NCBI GenBank assembly: GCA_035650655.1
Contig: DASRHG010000137.1
Location: 1-9,154, forward strand
Source: DASRHG01 sp035650655
Lineage (GTDB): Bacteria; Desulfobacterota; Binatia; DP-6
Length of the DNA stretch: 9,154 nt
Direction: 5' to 3'
Part shown: positions 8,701 to 9,154 of the stretch, in pieces
How the letters are laid out: each line of letters starts with the position of its first letter
Position numbering within the stretch: the stretch's first letter is position 1
Made by a program: the position numbers and the translations under genes
Notes under the pieces: model-generated
What the model saw: the letters and a program-made list of their open reading frames with translations, nothing else
The model's database searches: none
What the model was told of the DNA's origin: nothing

Positions 8701-9154
8701 GGCCGCACCCGGCACGCTCGCCTGACCGCCGAGCTTCCCCTCGACGCCGACCTCGCGGGCGACGGTCGTCACCTGGTCGGCGAACGTCGCGAGGGTGTCG
8801 ATCATGCCGTTGATCGTGTCCGCGAGGGCCGCGATCTCGCCCTGGGCGTCGACGGTGAGCTTCCGCTTGAGATCGCCGTTGGCGACGGCGGTCACGACGG
8901 CCGCGATGCCGCGCACCTGGTTCGTCAGGTTGCCGGCCATGAAGTTCACGTTGTCGGTCAAGTCCTTCCACGTGCCGGACACGCCGCGGACGTCGGCCTG
9001 GCCGCCGAGCTTCCCCTCGGTGCCGACTTCGCGGGCGACGCGCGTCACCTCCGAGGCGAAGGACGAGAGCTGGTCGACCATCGTGTTGACGGTGTTCTTG
9101 AGCTCCAGGATCTCGCCCTTCACGTCGACGGTGATCTTCTTCGAGAGGTCGCCG
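5767..9154 (-). CDS. PolyHAMP hybrid histidine kinase, group III (Nik1-like) type, three C-terminal receivers; 5' end off the window
   Basis: 1128 residues are visible, counting from Gly at 9153; the N-terminus lies beyond the right edge, and the GTG at 9123 is an internal Val codon, not the start. Parts in order: two complete 92-residue HAMP units (1-92, 93-184) and the start of a third (185 to about 215); GAF (about 235-385); a long Glu/Gln-rich coiled coil (about 385-455); HisKA with MSHELRTPL (H466); HATPase with NLLSNAFKFT (N586), DDTGIGI (626-632) and GGTGLGL (656-662); a Pro/Ala linker (about 703-722); receiver 1 (about 741-855; D790, K839); receiver 2 (about 862-980; D912, T942, K964); receiver 3 (about 1007-1125; D1014/D1015, D1059, T1089, K1111). 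All three receivers keep the acceptor Asp and the Lys. In the fungal group III relatives the HAMP array controls kinase output in osmotic and cell-wall stress; the stimulus here is unknown. No membrane segment is seen in the visible part. It is the first visible gene of the minus-strand block and probably expressed with the next kinase. Confidence 0.94.
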   Translation of the reverse strand, partial: GDLSKKITVDVKGEILELKNTVNTMVDQLSSFASEVTRVAREVGTEGKLGGQADVRGVSGTWKDLTDNVNFMAGNLTNQVRGIAAVVTAVANGDLKRKLTVDAQGEIAALADTINGMIDTLATFADQVTTVAREVGVEGKLGGQASVPGAAGTWKHLTDNVNQLAANLTTQVRAIAEVATAVTKGDLTRSITVEARGEVAALKDNINEMIRNLKDTTLKNSEQDWLKTNLAKFSRMLQGQKDMLTVGRLILSELAPVVSAQHGVFYIMDNAKGEPRLRLLASYACRERKNIGQEFALGEGLVGQAALEKEKILITNAPPDYIQITSGLGEAPPLNIIVLPVVFEGQVKAVMELASFDRFSATHQAFLDQLMESIGIVLNTIEANTRTEDLLAQSQSLAKELQSRQQELQQTNLELEDKARLLAERNVEVERKNAEVEQARQALEEKASQLALTSKYKSEFLANMSHELRTPLNSLLILADRLSGNFEGNLTPKQVEFAKTIRSAGNDLLKLINDILDLAKVESGTVSVDVGDLLLGDLQEYVERTFRPVAESKGLDFTIVLDPRLPRAIHTDSKRLQQILRNLLSNAFKFTDSGSVRFRIDVATDGWSADNETLTHALGIVAFSVDDTGIGIPPDKHQIIFEAFQQADGSTSRKYGGTGLGLAISREIARLLGGEIALSSTPGVGSTFRLFLPFHSVPARRRDVAPEPQPAVPAPAPETSAPVVESHVSDDRGDIQPGDRVILMIEDDVAFAELLLDAAHRRGFKGIVASHGTAALELAQQYLPDGITLDIDLPDIDGWRILKQLKDDPRTRHIPVHVVSSVDELGTALKRGALAVLPKPAGQEEVEGALARLAECVERPVKNLLVVEDDEVQRANIVELIGNGDVHTTAVGTAREALEALRAARFDCTILDLGLPDMHGVELIEQVRADPALRELPIIVYTALELSEQQERALDRLAQSIIPKDVSAPERLFDKASLFLHRDTSRMPADRRTMLDRLHDRDEILAGKRVLIVDDDIRNIFAMTSVLERHGVEVIAAENGKDAIATLQGSEPVDLALMDIMLPEMDGYETMRVIRRSARLKDLPIIALTAKAMKGDREKCIDAGASDYIAKPVDVEELVSLLRVWLRE
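8602..9153 (-). repeat. Two tandem 276-bp (92-aa) HAMP units within the kinase gene
   Basis: Unit 1 is 9153-8878 and unit 2 is 8877-8602; a third, shorter unit begins at 8601. My count gives 59 identical residues of 92 between units 1 and 2, with no gap. Shared blocks are REVG plus EGKLGGQA and TWK plus LTDNVN. At DNA level 8668-8700 and 8944-8976 differ at one base in 33, which may reflect recent duplication or gene conversion. Each unit starts GDL, the DExG-like entry of a HAMP, and ends in a TAV helix. The array probably continues past the right edge. Confidence 0.9.

Noticed and set aside
5753..8971. Minus-strand open frame of about 1072 codons
   Set aside because: It is the wrong frame of the polyHAMP kinase, Arg/Gly/Pro-rich without motifs, while the overlapping frame encodes all kinase and receiver motifs.
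9121..9123. GTG as start codon of the polyHAMP kinase
   Set aside because: The frame continues upstream to the window edge and encodes the first ten residues of a HAMP unit that aligns with the next unit, so this GTG is an internal Val codon.
1..9154. Mobile element, CRISPR, defence or biosynthetic cluster
   Set aside because: No transposase, integrase, direct-repeat array, tRNA or cluster enzymes were found; the only tandem repeats are protein-coding HAMP units.

Overview
The window is GC-rich throughout, with G or C at most third codon positions. As a result both antisense frames stay open for long stretches and produce large spurious ORFs. This composition, the soil-type two-component genes and the lack of any phage or insertion-sequence signature suggest chromosomal DNA of a free-living high-GC bacterium, for example a myxobacterium-like, Rokubacteria/Methylomirabilota-like or Binatota-like lineage. 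The taxon cannot be fixed from this sequence alone.

Layout, left to right. (1) 1-932, minus strand: most of a secreted lipoprotein of the paraoxonase (PON)/arylesterase beta-propeller type, running off the left edge. (2) 933-1130: the divergent intergenic region, with a perfect 12-bp palindrome, weak promoter-like elements in both directions, and a short coding-looking frame that ends in a GTGA overlap with the next gene. (3) 1131-2414, plus strand: a complete MFS permease of the anion:cation symporter (ACS) type. (4) 2427-3623, minus strand: a membrane-anchored calcineurin-like metallophosphoesterase that converges on the MFS gene with only 12 bases between the stops. (5) 3684-5756, minus strand: a REC-GAF-HisKA-HATPase-REC hybrid kinase. 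(6) 5767-9154, minus strand: a very large hybrid histidine kinase that runs off the right edge. It has tandem 92-residue HAMP units, GAF, a coiled coil, HisKA/HATPase and three C-terminal receivers.

The minus-strand block 9154 to 2427 looks like one transcription unit: the two kinases are 10 bases apart and the phosphoesterase follows after about 60 bases. Together the kinases carry two catalytic cores and five receiver domains, with no HPt or DNA-binding output domain in view. They probably form a multistep signalling node whose output partner lies upstream or elsewhere. The polyHAMP kinase has the same repeat type as the group III (Nik1/Os-1) hybrid kinases of fungi. The first receiver of the second kinase has Thr where receivers normally have the conserved Lys.

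I found no tRNA, rRNA, CRISPR array, transposase, integrase or defence module. The window looks mainly like signalling and transport genes. The items most worth a second look are the PON-like lipoprotein, the truncated reading frame before the permease, and the receiver arrangement of the two kinases.
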